Shown piece after piece: positions 57,113-64,000 of a stretch of 64,000 bases of DNA (the first letter of the stretch is position 1; every line of letters begins with the position of its first letter). The stretch is taken from assembly GCA_019638805.1 (NCBI GenBank), contig JAHBTA010000003.1:124001-188000 (forward strand). Reading direction: 5' to 3'. This stretch comes from Microbacteriaceae bacterium (GTDB taxonomy: Bacteria > Actinomycetota > Actinomycetes > Actinomycetales > Microbacteriaceae). Below the pieces are notes generated by a model. The model did no database searches, had not been told where the DNA came from, and saw only the letters and a program-made list of their open reading frames with translations. Made by a program: the position numbers and the translations under genes.

Positions 57113-58311
57113 GCGCTCCCCCTCGTCACCGGAATCGTCGCGGTCACCGCGAAACCCCCACCCTCGGCCGGCCCGGCGCTCAGCCGGCCACCCAGCAGTT
57201 CGGCCCGCTCGCGCATGCCCAGGATGCCGCGCCCGCCCGATTCGGTCGCCGACGTTCCAGCGCCGTCGTCGCGCACCTCGACCCGGTAGCCGTCGTCGTC
57301 GCGGTGAAGCAGCACGCGGGCCGTCGTGGCCCCGTCCGCGTGCCGGGCGATATTGGTGAGCGACTCCTGCACGATCCGGTACAGCGCGAGCTGCACCGGG
57401 GCGGGCACGGCCGCGTGCGCGAGCCGGTCGTCGAGCTCGACGCGCAGCCCGGAGACCCCGGCGACGAGTTGCGGCAGCCGATCGAGGCCGGGCTCGGGCA
57501 CCAGGGGCGCGTCGGCGCCCTCGGAACGCAGGGTCCCCAGTACGGATCGAACCTCGTCGAGCGCGGTCTTGGACGTGTCTTTGATGCTGGCCAGCGCATC
57601 CCGCGCCTTGTCGGGCTGCTTGTCCATGAGGTGCAGCCCGACGCCCGCCTGCACGTTGATCTGGCTGAGCGAGTGGGCGAGCACGTCGTGCAGCTCGCGC
57701 GCGATGCGCACCCGCTCGGCCTGCACGAGGCCCTGCCGCCGCTCGTCGGCGCGCCGGCGGAACTCCGCGGCGCGCTCGCGCCTGGTGCGCATCCCCTCGC
57801 CGATGCCGAACACGATGAGGATGCCCAGCGTCGTTCCCGCGATGCGGAACGGCGTCCACTCCTCCCGGCCGAGGACCGCCGCCATCGTGATCGAGGCGAT
57901 CCAGCACACCCCGATCGAGACCCAGGCCCAGATGCGTGCGTCGCGCACGATCGCGCTCACGATCGCGAAAGCCAGCGCGACATACGGCGGCCCGCCGCGC
58001 TCGTTGACGAAGAGGTCGAGGGATGACGCCACCGCCGTGACCGCGACCACCGGTCCCGGAAACCGCCGGGCCGCAATGAGTGCGAGGGGCCCGACCAGCG
58101 CGATGCCGACCGCGATCGCGGTCTCGCGCGGCGACTGCCCCGTGAAGCGCGCGATCGCGATCGCGGCGGGCACCTGGATGAGGAACGAGACGATGACCGG
58201 GATCCACAGCGTCGCCCAGCGCGGGGCGCGCCAGTCGGGAGGTGCCTCCCCCGCCCACCACGGCGGCCCGCCGTGCCACCGGGTCGCGTGCGTGTCCCCG
58301 GGTGCCGGCAT
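57109..58311 (-). CDS. Two-component sensor histidine kinase (HisKA_3)
   Basis: 400 residues: about four to five N-terminal spans (PVIVSFLIQVPAAIAIARF ... IWAWVSIGVCWIASITMAAVL) without a sizeable external domain, the phospho-His in ARELHDVLAHSLSQINVQAGVGLHLM (near residue 208), and an ATP-binding domain (EVRDDGAGTSATESGGRGILGMRERAELLGGRLSAGP). DesK-like architecture suggests an intramembrane signal such as membrane stress. ATG is preceded by TAGCAT at 6 bp, overlapping the sbcC stop, so it has its own promoter although sbcC ends 9 bp before. Confidence 0.93.
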   Translation of the reverse strand: MPAPGDTHATRWHGGPPWWAGEAPPDWRAPRWATLWIPVIVSFLIQVPAAIAIARFTGQSPRETAIAVGIALVGPLALIAARRFPGPVVAVTAVASSLDLFVNERGGPPYVALAFAIVSAIVRDARIWAWVSIGVCWIASITMAAVLGREEWTPFRIAGTTLGILIVFGIGEGMRTRRERAAEFRRRADERRQGLVQAERVRIARELHDVLAHSLSQINVQAGVGLHLMDKQPDKARDALASIKDTSKTALDEVRSVLGTLRSEGADAPLVPEPGLDRLPQLVAGVSGLRVELDDRLAHAAVPAPVQLALYRIVQESLTNIARHADGATTARVLLHRDDDGYRVEVRDDGAGTSATESGGRGILGMRERAELLGGRLSAGPAEGGGFAVTATIPVTRGSA

Positions 58312-58317
58312 GCGTCG

Positions 58318-58323
58318 ATGCTA
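58318..58323 (-). promoter_or_regulatory. -10 hexamer TAGCAT, leaderless promoter of the kinase gene
   Basis: TAGCAT on the minus strand, 6 bp before the kinase ATG. The TAG is also the sbcC stop codon. Confidence 0.5.
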
Positions 58324-61296
58324 CGCGCGCGTCTCGGCCCGGTCGTCGGCCCGGCGGCGCTGGCGCGGTACTCCCGCGGGAGTACCCGGGAGGTCCTGCA
58401 GGATCTCGGAGGGTCCGCCCGGCTCGGCGACGACCCGGAGCTGCGCGGCGATCTGCTCCTGCATCGAGGAGACGTGGCTGATGACCCCGACCGTTCGTCC
58501 GCCCTGCTTGAGCGAGTCCAGGGTCTCCATCGCGATCTCGAGATACTCGGTCGAGAGGCTGCCGAAACCCTCGTCGACGAACAGGGTGTTCAACTCGATC
58601 CCGCCGGCGCGGCTCGTCACGACCTCGGCCAGCCCGAGCGCGAGCGCGAGGGATGCGAGGAACTGCTGGCCCCCCGAGAGTTGGTTCGCGGGCCGCGCGG
58701 TGCCCGTGAACTCGTCGAACACCTCGATCTCGAGGCCCGCCGACGCGTTGGCGCGACGGACCCCGCGCTCGGTGTGGCGGAGTTCGAACCGCCCCTGCGA
58801 CAGCGTGCGCAGCCGGGCGTTCGCAGCGGCGAGCACGTCTTCGAGCTCGGCGGCGATGTAGTAGCTCTCCAGCGACATGCCCTTGGTGTTCGGGGTGCGG
58901 CCGTGCACGGTCTCGGAAAGCCGGTGCAGCACGTCGTACCGGGCGACGAGGTCCTCCGTCTCGGCCAGAAGCGCCGCGAGATCCTTCCGCTTCGACTCGA
59001 GCTGCGTGAGCGCCGATTCGGAGTTCGCGCGCTCGGTCGTCGCCGCCCGGGTGGCGCGTTGCGCATCGCCGTGGGCGGTGCTCGCATCGTCCACCGCGAT
59101 GATCTCGTCCGGAAGCCCCTGCAGGTCGGGTTGCTTGAGGATGCCCTGGTTCTCACTGACCGCTGCGGCGTGCGTCTCGATGCGCTCCGTGAGCTCGCCG
59201 AGTTCCGCTTCGCCGAGAAGAGCCTCCTCGAGGTCCTCCGCGGACTCGAACTTCTCCTGCGCCAGTTTCGTCGCGAGTCTCGCGTCCGCGTCGACGTGCT
59301 GTTTCGTCGCAGTGCCGAGCGCGGCGACCGCGTCTGCGAGCCGCTTGGCGGCCTCGCGCTCGGCGACGAGCGCTTCGTGCCGGGCCTTGACGGTCGGATG
59401 GTCGCCACGGAGGCGCGCGACCTTCGCGGCGAGGGAGTCGCGCTCGGTCTTCAACTTCGTCACCTCGGCCGCGGCATCCTTGCCCGCCGCCTCGAGTCGC
59501 TTCTGCTCGGCGAGGAGGCCCTCGTCGCCATTCAGATCCTCGTCGATCTCCCCGATCCGTTGCTCTGCGTCCGTCGCCGATCTCAGCTCCGCCTGCGCCC
59601 GTGCCACCGCCGCCGTGAGCGTGTCGACATCACCATCGCCTGCGGCACCGACGAGGCCGGCGGCTGCGACCTTGAGCGCCTCGACCCGCTCCTTCGCGGT
59701 ATTCGCCTCCGGCTCGAGACGGGCGACTTCCGCCCGCGCATCGTCGACATCGTCCTGCGCGACCGGCTCACCGGTGAACGACGCGGGCGACGGGTGCTCG
59801 GTGGAGCCGCACACGGCGCATGGGCCGCCCGCGACGAGCTGTGTGGCGAGCACGGCCGCCTGGCCGTGCAGGAAGCGCTCGAACACGTCGTCCGCGACGG
59901 CTCGAGCGGCCGTGACTCGCCTGTCCGCGGCGAGCTGCGCCTCCTGCGCCGTGCTGAGCTGCCCGGCGATATCGGCCGCCTTGGTCGCTGCGGCAAGGCG
60001 GTCCTTCGCGCGCCCGACCTCGTCATGGGCTGGCTTCGACTGCGCGGCGATCGGTGCGAGCTCCGCCCGCTCCACCTGCAGCGACTTGATCGACTCCGTC
60101 GTCTTCGCGAGCGCCACGACGAGTCCGTCCGCGAGGTCCTTCTGAGCGGCATGGTCGCGCTCGAGCTGGTCGGCTCGCTGCTCGTCCTGCACCGCCTCGG
60201 TGAGCGTTCCGGTCTCCTCCGTGAGCCGCGACACCTCGGCGGCAAGCGCGTCATCTGCCACATCGCCGTCGTACCCGCGCCGGGCGTCGTCGGCGTCGGA
60301 CGTGGCGCGCTCCCACGCGGCGAGCCTGTCCCTGGCATCGTCGAGCACGGGGCGAACCCGCTCCGCGCGTCCGGCTCGGTGAAGGGCGGCCTTAGCTTGC
60401 TCGATCTCCTCACGACGGGCTTCGAGCGCGACGAGCGCCTGCTTCGCCGCCTCGGCACGTGCCTGCTTCCGCGCCACCTCCAGCCGGTCGAGCGCGGCCT
60501 TCTCCGCCTTCTCCGCGGCCGTGACGGCGCGCGCGGCCCGCCCCGCCGTCTCCGCGGCACTCGCGATCACCCGATCGAGCCAGTCGAGCTCGTCATCGGG
60601 CGGGGCCTCCCCGATTTCCTCGGGCGCTTCGATCCCACCGAGCAGCATGGTGCGCTGCTCACGAGCCAGCTCCACCTTCTTGCTCAGGGCGGAGCGGCGC
60701 TGGGCCACGCGCGCCTGGTAGTCGGCGAAGCGCCCGGTGCCAAAGAGCTTGCTGAGGAGGTCGAGCCGCTGCTCGCTGTTCGCCAGGAGGAACTCCTGGA
60801 AGCGACCCTGCGCGAGCATGATGACCTGCAGGAACTCGTCCTTGTTGAGCTTGATCAGCCCCTCGATGAGTTCCGCGGCCTCGCGCTCCTTGGTCGCCTT
60901 GCCGACCCACACGCCGTGTTCGAGCGCCTCGACGAGGATCTTCGCGCTCTGCTTCGTCGTGCCCTCGCCTCGAGCCTTCGGGCGGTCGTACTCCGGAGAG
61001 CGGCTGACCCGGTATTCGTTGCCGTTCGTCTCGAACTCGACGATGACCTGGGTCGGATCATCGACACCGCAGAAGTCGCTCCGCACCGCGTTGCTCGCGC
61101 CCGTCGCACTCACGTTGTCCCACCGCGGCGTCTTGTTGTAGAGCGCATAGGCGATGGCGTCGAGGATGCTCGACTTGCCGACCCCGGTCTGACCGGCGAT
61201 CAGGAACAGCCCGTCAGCGTCGAAGGCGCTGAAGTCGACGTGCTGCCGGTGCTTGAAGGGTCCGAATCCCTCGATCGTGACGGTGCGGATCCTCAT
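58321..61296 (-). CDS. sbcC: Exonuclease SbcC (SMC-like ATPase)
   Basis: 991 residues; large subunit of the SbcCD nuclease that opens hairpins and processes breaks. N-terminal Walker A is AGQTGVGKSSILDAIAYALYN. Two long coiled-coil arms flank a zinc hook CAVC (in GGPCAVCGSTEHPSP, near residue 492). The C-terminal lobe has the signature NQLSGGQQFLASLALALGLAEV and Walker B LNTLFVDEGFGSLS. ATG overlaps the sbcD stop (ATGA). The last 25 or so codons contain the palindrome presumed to serve the kinase promoter. Confidence 0.95.
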   Translation of the reverse strand: MRIRTVTIEGFGPFKHRQHVDFSAFDADGLFLIAGQTGVGKSSILDAIAYALYNKTPRWDNVSATGASNAVRSDFCGVDDPTQVIVEFETNGNEYRVSRSPEYDRPKARGEGTTKQSAKILVEALEHGVWVGKATKEREAAELIEGLIKLNKDEFLQVIMLAQGRFQEFLLANSEQRLDLLSKLFGTGRFADYQARVAQRRSALSKKVELAREQRTMLLGGIEAPEEIGEAPPDDELDWLDRVIASAAETAGRAARAVTAAEKAEKAALDRLEVARKQARAEAAKQALVALEARREEIEQAKAALHRAGRAERVRPVLDDARDRLAAWERATSDADDARRGYDGDVADDALAAEVSRLTEETGTLTEAVQDEQRADQLERDHAAQKDLADGLVVALAKTTESIKSLQVERAELAPIAAQSKPAHDEVGRAKDRLAAATKAADIAGQLSTAQEAQLAADRRVTAARAVADDVFERFLHGQAAVLATQLVAGGPCAVCGSTEHPSPASFTGEPVAQDDVDDARAEVARLEPEANTAKERVEALKVAAAGLVGAAGDGDVDTLTAAVARAQAELRSATDAEQRIGEIDEDLNGDEGLLAEQKRLEAAGKDAAAEVTKLKTERDSLAAKVARLRGDHPTVKARHEALVAEREAAKRLADAVAALGTATKQHVDADARLATKLAQEKFESAEDLEEALLGEAELGELTERIETHAAAVSENQGILKQPDLQGLPDEIIAVDDASTAHGDAQRATRAATTERANSESALTQLESKRKDLAALLAETEDLVARYDVLHRLSETVHGRTPNTKGMSLESYYIAAELEDVLAAANARLRTLSQGRFELRHTERGVRRANASAGLEIEVFDEFTGTARPANQLSGGQQFLASLALALGLAEVVTSRAGGIELNTLFVDEGFGSLSTEYLEIAMETLDSLKQGGRTVGVISHVSSMQEQIAAQLRVVAEPGGPSEILQDLPGTPAGVPRQRRRADDRAETRA
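58367..58386. promoter_or_regulatory. 20-bp perfect palindrome, candidate response-regulator operator
   Basis: GGTACTCCCGCGGGAGTACC, a perfect dyad inside the 3' end of sbcC, centred about 65 bp upstream of the kinase start codon. Shares GGTACTCC-N4-GGAG with the SHOCT upstream region. Confidence 0.6.
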
Positions 61297-62477
61297 CCGA
61301 GCTGAGCCTCCGCCGCGCTTTCGGCGATCACGTCGTCGAGGATCTCGGTCTCGGTCGCGTCAGGGCCCTCCCCGTTGCGCACGTCGATGAGAAACGACTC
61401 CACCACCTGGGGGTCGGTCTTTCCCTTGACGCGCTCGGCGTAGGTCGATGTCGAGTCCGCCGGGCGTTCACCCGGATCGTTGACGACCTCGGCGCAGAAC
61501 GGGAACCGCCTGCGCAGTTGCTGCAAAGGCTCGAGTTGCTTGTTCGTGTCGGTGTACACCGCGCGGACGTAATGATCCGTGTAGGGATCCCACTGCGGAT
61601 CCACGAGCAGCTCGGCGAAGGCGCCACGGATCTCTTTCAGGGGCCGCGGCACGGGGAAGTCGATCCACTCGGTGCGGGCGACGCCCGCCTCTGCGAGGTC
61701 GACCAGCCATCCGCCGCGCGGCTTCCCCGCCTCGGAGAAGGAGTAGTGCAGGACCGCGCCGGAGTAGCGGACGTTCTCGGCGAGCTCTGCCCGGCCGTGG
61801 ATGTGCCCGAGGGCGGCGTAGTCCACGCCGTCGAAGACGTTCACCGGCACCGCGTCGACCCCGCCCGCGACGAGCGGAGCTTTCGTGATCGCCCGCTCCG
61901 AATCGGAGGATTCGCTCTCCGCGCCGGCGACGAAGGTGTGCGCGACCACGACGGATCGCCGTCCTTTCGCCTTTCGCTCGGCAACGGATCCACGCACGAC
62001 ACGCATCGCCGCCTCGATCACCTCATGTTGGGAACGCGCGTCGTTCGGCACCCAGGAGAGGTGCCGAACCAGCTCGGGTTGGAGATACGGGATGCCGTAG
62101 AAGTCGACCACGCCGTGCTCATCCGCGATCTCGGTCGGCATTCCGATGTCCGCCGCGTCGGTTCGCAGGTGAAGTCCCGCCGCGGCGGCGAATGGACCGG
62201 CGAACCCCAGTCGGACGGCCGAGTCATGATTGCCGCTCGTGAGGACCACCTTGGCGCCCGCATCGAGAATCCCGACAAGGGTCTCCTGCAGGACGGTCAC
62301 GGCGTGGGCCGACGGGTTCGTCAGGTCGTAGACATCGCCGGCGACCACGACGACGTCGACCGTGTGCTCGCGAACGATCCCGGGGATCACCCCGAGGACC
62401 GCGCGCACCGCGTCCAGGGTGGAGTAGCCGTGAAAGGTGCGACCGATGTGCCAGTCCGAAGTGTGCAGCAGGCGCAT
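61293..62477 (-). CDS. sbcD: Exonuclease subunit SbcD
   Basis: Mre11-like calcineurin-fold nuclease; 394 residues. Metal motifs: LLHTSDWHIGRTFHGYS, VVVAGDVYDLTNPS, VVLTSGNHDSAVRLG, VVVAHTFVAGAESES and ALGHIHGRAEL. I use the second of two adjacent ATGs (62477), which has better spacing to GGGAGG; the first is at 62480. Overlaps sbcC by 4 bp. Confidence 0.95.
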   Translation of the reverse strand: MRLLHTSDWHIGRTFHGYSTLDAVRAVLGVIPGIVREHTVDVVVVAGDVYDLTNPSAHAVTVLQETLVGILDAGAKVVLTSGNHDSAVRLGFAGPFAAAAGLHLRTDAADIGMPTEIADEHGVVDFYGIPYLQPELVRHLSWVPNDARSQHEVIEAAMRVVRGSVAERKAKGRRSVVVAHTFVAGAESESSDSERAITKAPLVAGGVDAVPVNVFDGVDYAALGHIHGRAELAENVRYSGAVLHYSFSEAGKPRGGWLVDLAEAGVARTEWIDFPVPRPLKEIRGAFAELLVDPQWDPYTDHYVRAVYTDTNKQLEPLQQLRRRFPFCAEVVNDPGERPADSTSTYAERVKGKTDPQVVESFLIDVRNGEGPDATETEILDDVIAESAAEAQLG

Positions 62478-62516
62478 CATCGCCTCCCGCTTCTGACCGC
62501 GATCACCAAGGCAGTC

Positions 62517-62927
62517 TTACATCTGGGACGGGTCCAAGAGAGCGACGCCGGTGCGGCGCATGTCCTTGATGTTGCCGGTGACGAGGGTAAGACCATACGC
62601 GAGCGCGGTCGCCGCGATGAGCGAATCCATATCCGGTGCCGGGTCGGGGACGTGCATGCCCGCTGCCGCTCGCGCCACGCGCTCATCGACGGGGAGGATG
62701 CGCCCTTCGAACATCGGGATCACCGCCCCGTCCAACCAGAGGCGGAGTCGTGCACCGCCGCGGGCATCCTTTCGCTCGGCCCGCCTCACCCCGATGTCGA
62801 GTTCCAGCAGGGTGATCGCGCTGATCGCGAGATCCCCGATCGGCTGCCGCGCGATCCAGTCGCCGAAAGGCGACCCCTCGGCCTTGCGCGCGAGGCTCAC
62901 CGCATCGGTATCGAGCAGATACTTCAC
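62517..62927 (-). CDS. vapC: VapC-family PIN-domain toxin
   Basis: 136-residue PIN RNase. Acidic residues expected in the active site: LLDTDAVSLAR (Asp6 region), LLELDIGVRR (Glu near 43), PDMDSLIAATALAYGL (Asp near 100) and TGNIKDMRRTG (Asp near 117). It would cleave a specific RNA, usually a tRNA, when free. The ATG overlaps the antitoxin stop by 4 bp. Confidence 0.92.
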   Translation of the reverse strand: MKYLLDTDAVSLARKAEGSPFGDWIARQPIGDLAISAITLLELDIGVRRAERKDARGGARLRLWLDGAVIPMFEGRILPVDERVARAAAGMHVPDPAPDMDSLIAATALAYGLTLVTGNIKDMRRTGVALLDPSQM

Positions 62928-63169
62928 AACGCGGGCACGCGCAACGAGGACTCCCGGCTGCGCTCGGGCAACTCGAGGTCCAGGTCGGTCGGGGCGAATA
63001 GCCGCGATCCAACCGGTTCTGACTGGCGGGAGAGCCGGTCGTAGTCATCGGCAGTCAGAAGCACATGGGAACGTCGACCGTGATCAGTGATCTCCACGGG
63101 CCCCGATTCCGCGGCGCGCTTGGCCGCGCTGACATCGTGGTTCAACTCACGGCTGGTCATCGTGGTCAT
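62924..63169 (-). CDS. vapB: Phd/YefM-family antitoxin (VapB)
   Basis: 81 residues. N-terminal DNA-binding part MTSRELNHDVSAAKRAAESGPVEITDHGRRSHVLLTADDYDRL matches the Phd/YefM fold; the acidic tail (TDLDLELPERSRESSLRVP) should wrap the toxin. The start is ATG 63169 with GGGCGGAG before it; a second ATG lies 9 bp further in. A palindrome covering the -10 suggests autorepression. Confidence 0.9.
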   Translation of the reverse strand: MTTMTSRELNHDVSAAKRAAESGPVEITDHGRRSHVLLTADDYDRLSRQSEPVGSRLFAPTDLDLELPERSRESSLRVPAL

Positions 63170-63184
63170 CGCTCCGCCCTTCGT

Positions 63185-63203
63185 TGTGGGTATTGTACCT
63201 ACA
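63185..63203. promoter_or_regulatory. vapBC operator/promoter
   Basis: Inverted repeat TGTGGGTA / TACCTACA with a 3-base centre (7 of 8 pairs). On the minus strand its middle contains TACAAT (63197-63192), a near-consensus -10, so antitoxin binding would block the promoter. Confidence 0.6.
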
Positions 63204-63229
63204 AAGGTCGCGGTGGTGGCCGGAAGAAG

Positions 63230-63302
63230 CTCCCCGGCTTGGACTCGAACCAAGAACCTATCGGTTAACAGCCGATTGCTCTGCCAATTGAGCTACCGAG
63301 GA
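63230..63302 (-). tRNA. tRNA-Asn (GTT)
   Basis: 73-nt cloverleaf on the minus strand: acceptor TCCTCGG with CCGGGGA, D-arm AGCTCAATTGGCAGAGC, anticodon loop CTGTTAA (anticodon GTT), T-arm GGTTCGAGTCC. No CCA encoded. It lies 60 bp before the vapBC operon on the same strand. Confidence 0.95.
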
Positions 63303-63369
63303 TCGCTGCGCGAACAGCCTCGCAAGACTATCAAATCCCGCGCGCCGCCCGGACCATCGGGGCGGGGGC

Positions 63370-64000
63370 TCAGGCCCGGTGCCGGGCCGCGGGCCCCGCC
63401 AGGCTGATCGACTCTGCCAACCGCTCGACGTACGGGTGCAGGGGGTTGGCGAGCACGTCATCCACCTGCCCGAGCCCCACGAACATGCCGCCGTGCATGA
63501 TCGCGATGCGCTCGGTCATGGTGCGCAGTTCACGGATGTCGTGGCCGATCACCAGGGCGGAGAACGCGCGGTCGCGCTGCAGGTCCGCGATGACCGTCAG
63601 GATTCGGCCGCGCACGAGCACGTCGACACCCATGGTCGGGTCGTCCGCGACGAGCAGCGATGGCTCGAGGATGAGGGCGCGCGCGAGTGCGACGCGCTGG
63701 CGCTGGCCGCGGCTGAGCTCGTGCGGGAACTTGTTCATGACCGCGAGCGGCAGGCGCACGGCGTCGATCAGGGCCGCGACCGCCGCCCCGGCCTCGTGGC
63801 GGTCGAACTTGCGATCGCGCGAGTAGATCGGCTCGGAGACGTTCTCGCCCACGGTCAGGTGCGGCTCGAGCGACGAGCCGCCGTCCTGCGGCAGGTAACC
63901 GATGCGCGTCGCGAGGCGGCTTCGCTTGCGATCGCTGATCTCGCGCATGTCCTGGCCGAAGATCTCGAGCTGCCCGCCGAAGATCTTCGGCAGCGGCTTC
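63370..64000 (-). CDS. Peptide-type ABC transporter ATP-binding protein (5' part beyond the window)
   Basis: Visible C-terminal 209 residues; the frame continues off the right edge (residues PLPKIFGGQLEIFGQD precede the first ATG). Q-loop IGYLPQDGGSSLEPHLTVGENVSEPI, signature LSRGQRQRVALARALI, Walker B SLLVADDPTMGVD, H-loop VIGHDIREL, ending LHPYVERLAESISL as in oligopeptide-type (OppD/DppD) ATPases. The Walker B catalytic Glu is replaced by Asp (ADD instead of ADE) and the D-loop is MGVD instead of SALD, so activity may be lowered or it may need a partner ATPase. Confidence 0.85.
   Translation of the reverse strand, partial: KPLPKIFGGQLEIFGQDMREISDRKRSRLATRIGYLPQDGGSSLEPHLTVGENVSEPIYSRDRKFDRHEAGAAVAALIDAVRLPLAVMNKFPHELSRGQRQRVALARALILEPSLLVADDPTMGVDVLVRGRILTVIADLQRDRAFSALVIGHDIRELRTMTERIAIMHGGMFVGLGQVDDVLANPLHPYVERLAESISLAGPAARHRA

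Noticed and set aside
58273..61305. A 1010-codon plus-strand frame
   Set aside because: Antisense shadow of sbcC.

Overview
The window is chromosomal DNA of a high-GC (about 70% by eye) Gram-positive bacterium. Gene content, gene order and codon use point to Actinomycetota, order Micrococcales, most likely Microbacteriaceae (Microbacterium-like). Evidence includes the gluABCD transporter, the pheS/rplT-rpmI-infC block next to a DUF1844 gene, the hisC-hisB-hisH-hisA-sseB run, lexA divergent from a LysM protein, and the long actinobacterial block dapB..thyA-dfrA..dapA-rnj..ftsK-pgsA-cinA-clgR-DUF3046-recA-recX..miaB-miaA-dapF..hflX. I see no insertion sequence, prophage, integrase or CRISPR array. 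The window is almost solid coding DNA: the longest gene-free gaps are 262 bp (before recA), 245 bp (lexA/LysM), 222 bp (infC/DUF1844), 161 bp and 159 bp, and all are described.

Layout. 1-6.7 kb: 3'-truncated pheS, a glutamate-type ABC transporter (gluA-gluB-gluC-gluD), a TrmH/SpoU RNA methyltransferase, and infC-rpmI-rplT, with infC using an ATC start. 6.3-12.1 kb: DUF1844, a PLP decarboxylase, and a histidine operon ending in sseB. 12.1-14.1 kb: an SOS control region with divergent lexA and a LysM cell-envelope protein. 14.2-19.7 kb: metF-metE, hflX and a methyltransferase. 19.7-29.98 kb: dapF-miaA-miaB, recX-recA, clgR-like regulator, cinA, pgsA and ftsK. 30.0-33.0 kb: a three-gene MacAB-like export module that interrupts the conserved ftsK-rnj order. 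33.1-41.5 kb: rnjA-dapA, dfrA-thyA and dapB, with inserted plus-strand genes (a YHYH lipoprotein; a thioredoxin/DUF4395/OsmC redox set; a TIGR01777 epimerase). 41.5-48.9 kb: GNAT, histidine phosphatase, M16 protease, a TetR regulator with a 40-bp palindromic operator, and a 1245-residue multispanning membrane protein. 48.9-56.3 kb: tRNA-CAT, SnoaL-like protein, glycosyltransferase, DMT transporter, peptide deformylase coupled to an 841-residue Ig-like/FGLLP-type membrane protein, and azlCD. 56-64 kb: a SHOCT protein and a LuxR-type two-component system that appear to share an operator, then sbcDC, a vapBC toxin-antitoxin pair next to tRNA-Asn, and a 5'-truncated peptide-type ABC ATPase.

How it works together. 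The core is housekeeping: translation initiation and tRNA modification, lysine/diaminopimelate (dapA, dapB, dapF), histidine, methionine and thymidylate synthesis, DNA repair (lexA, recA, recX, sbcDC) and chromosome segregation (ftsK). Neighbouring genes very often overlap by 4 bp (ATGA/GTGA), which implies translational coupling. A recurring signal is a TANNNT hexamer placed exactly 6 (sometimes 7-8) bases before the start codon. I see it at 23 genes; it implies that leaderless transcription is the default for first genes of operons here. Further regulatory readings from sequence alone are SOS boxes at lexA/LysM and recA, a TetR autoregulatory site, a response-regulator palindrome, and a toxin-antitoxin operator. 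A second recurring pattern is short tandem duplications that carry a stop codon at gene 3' ends (DUF1844, lexA, rnjA).
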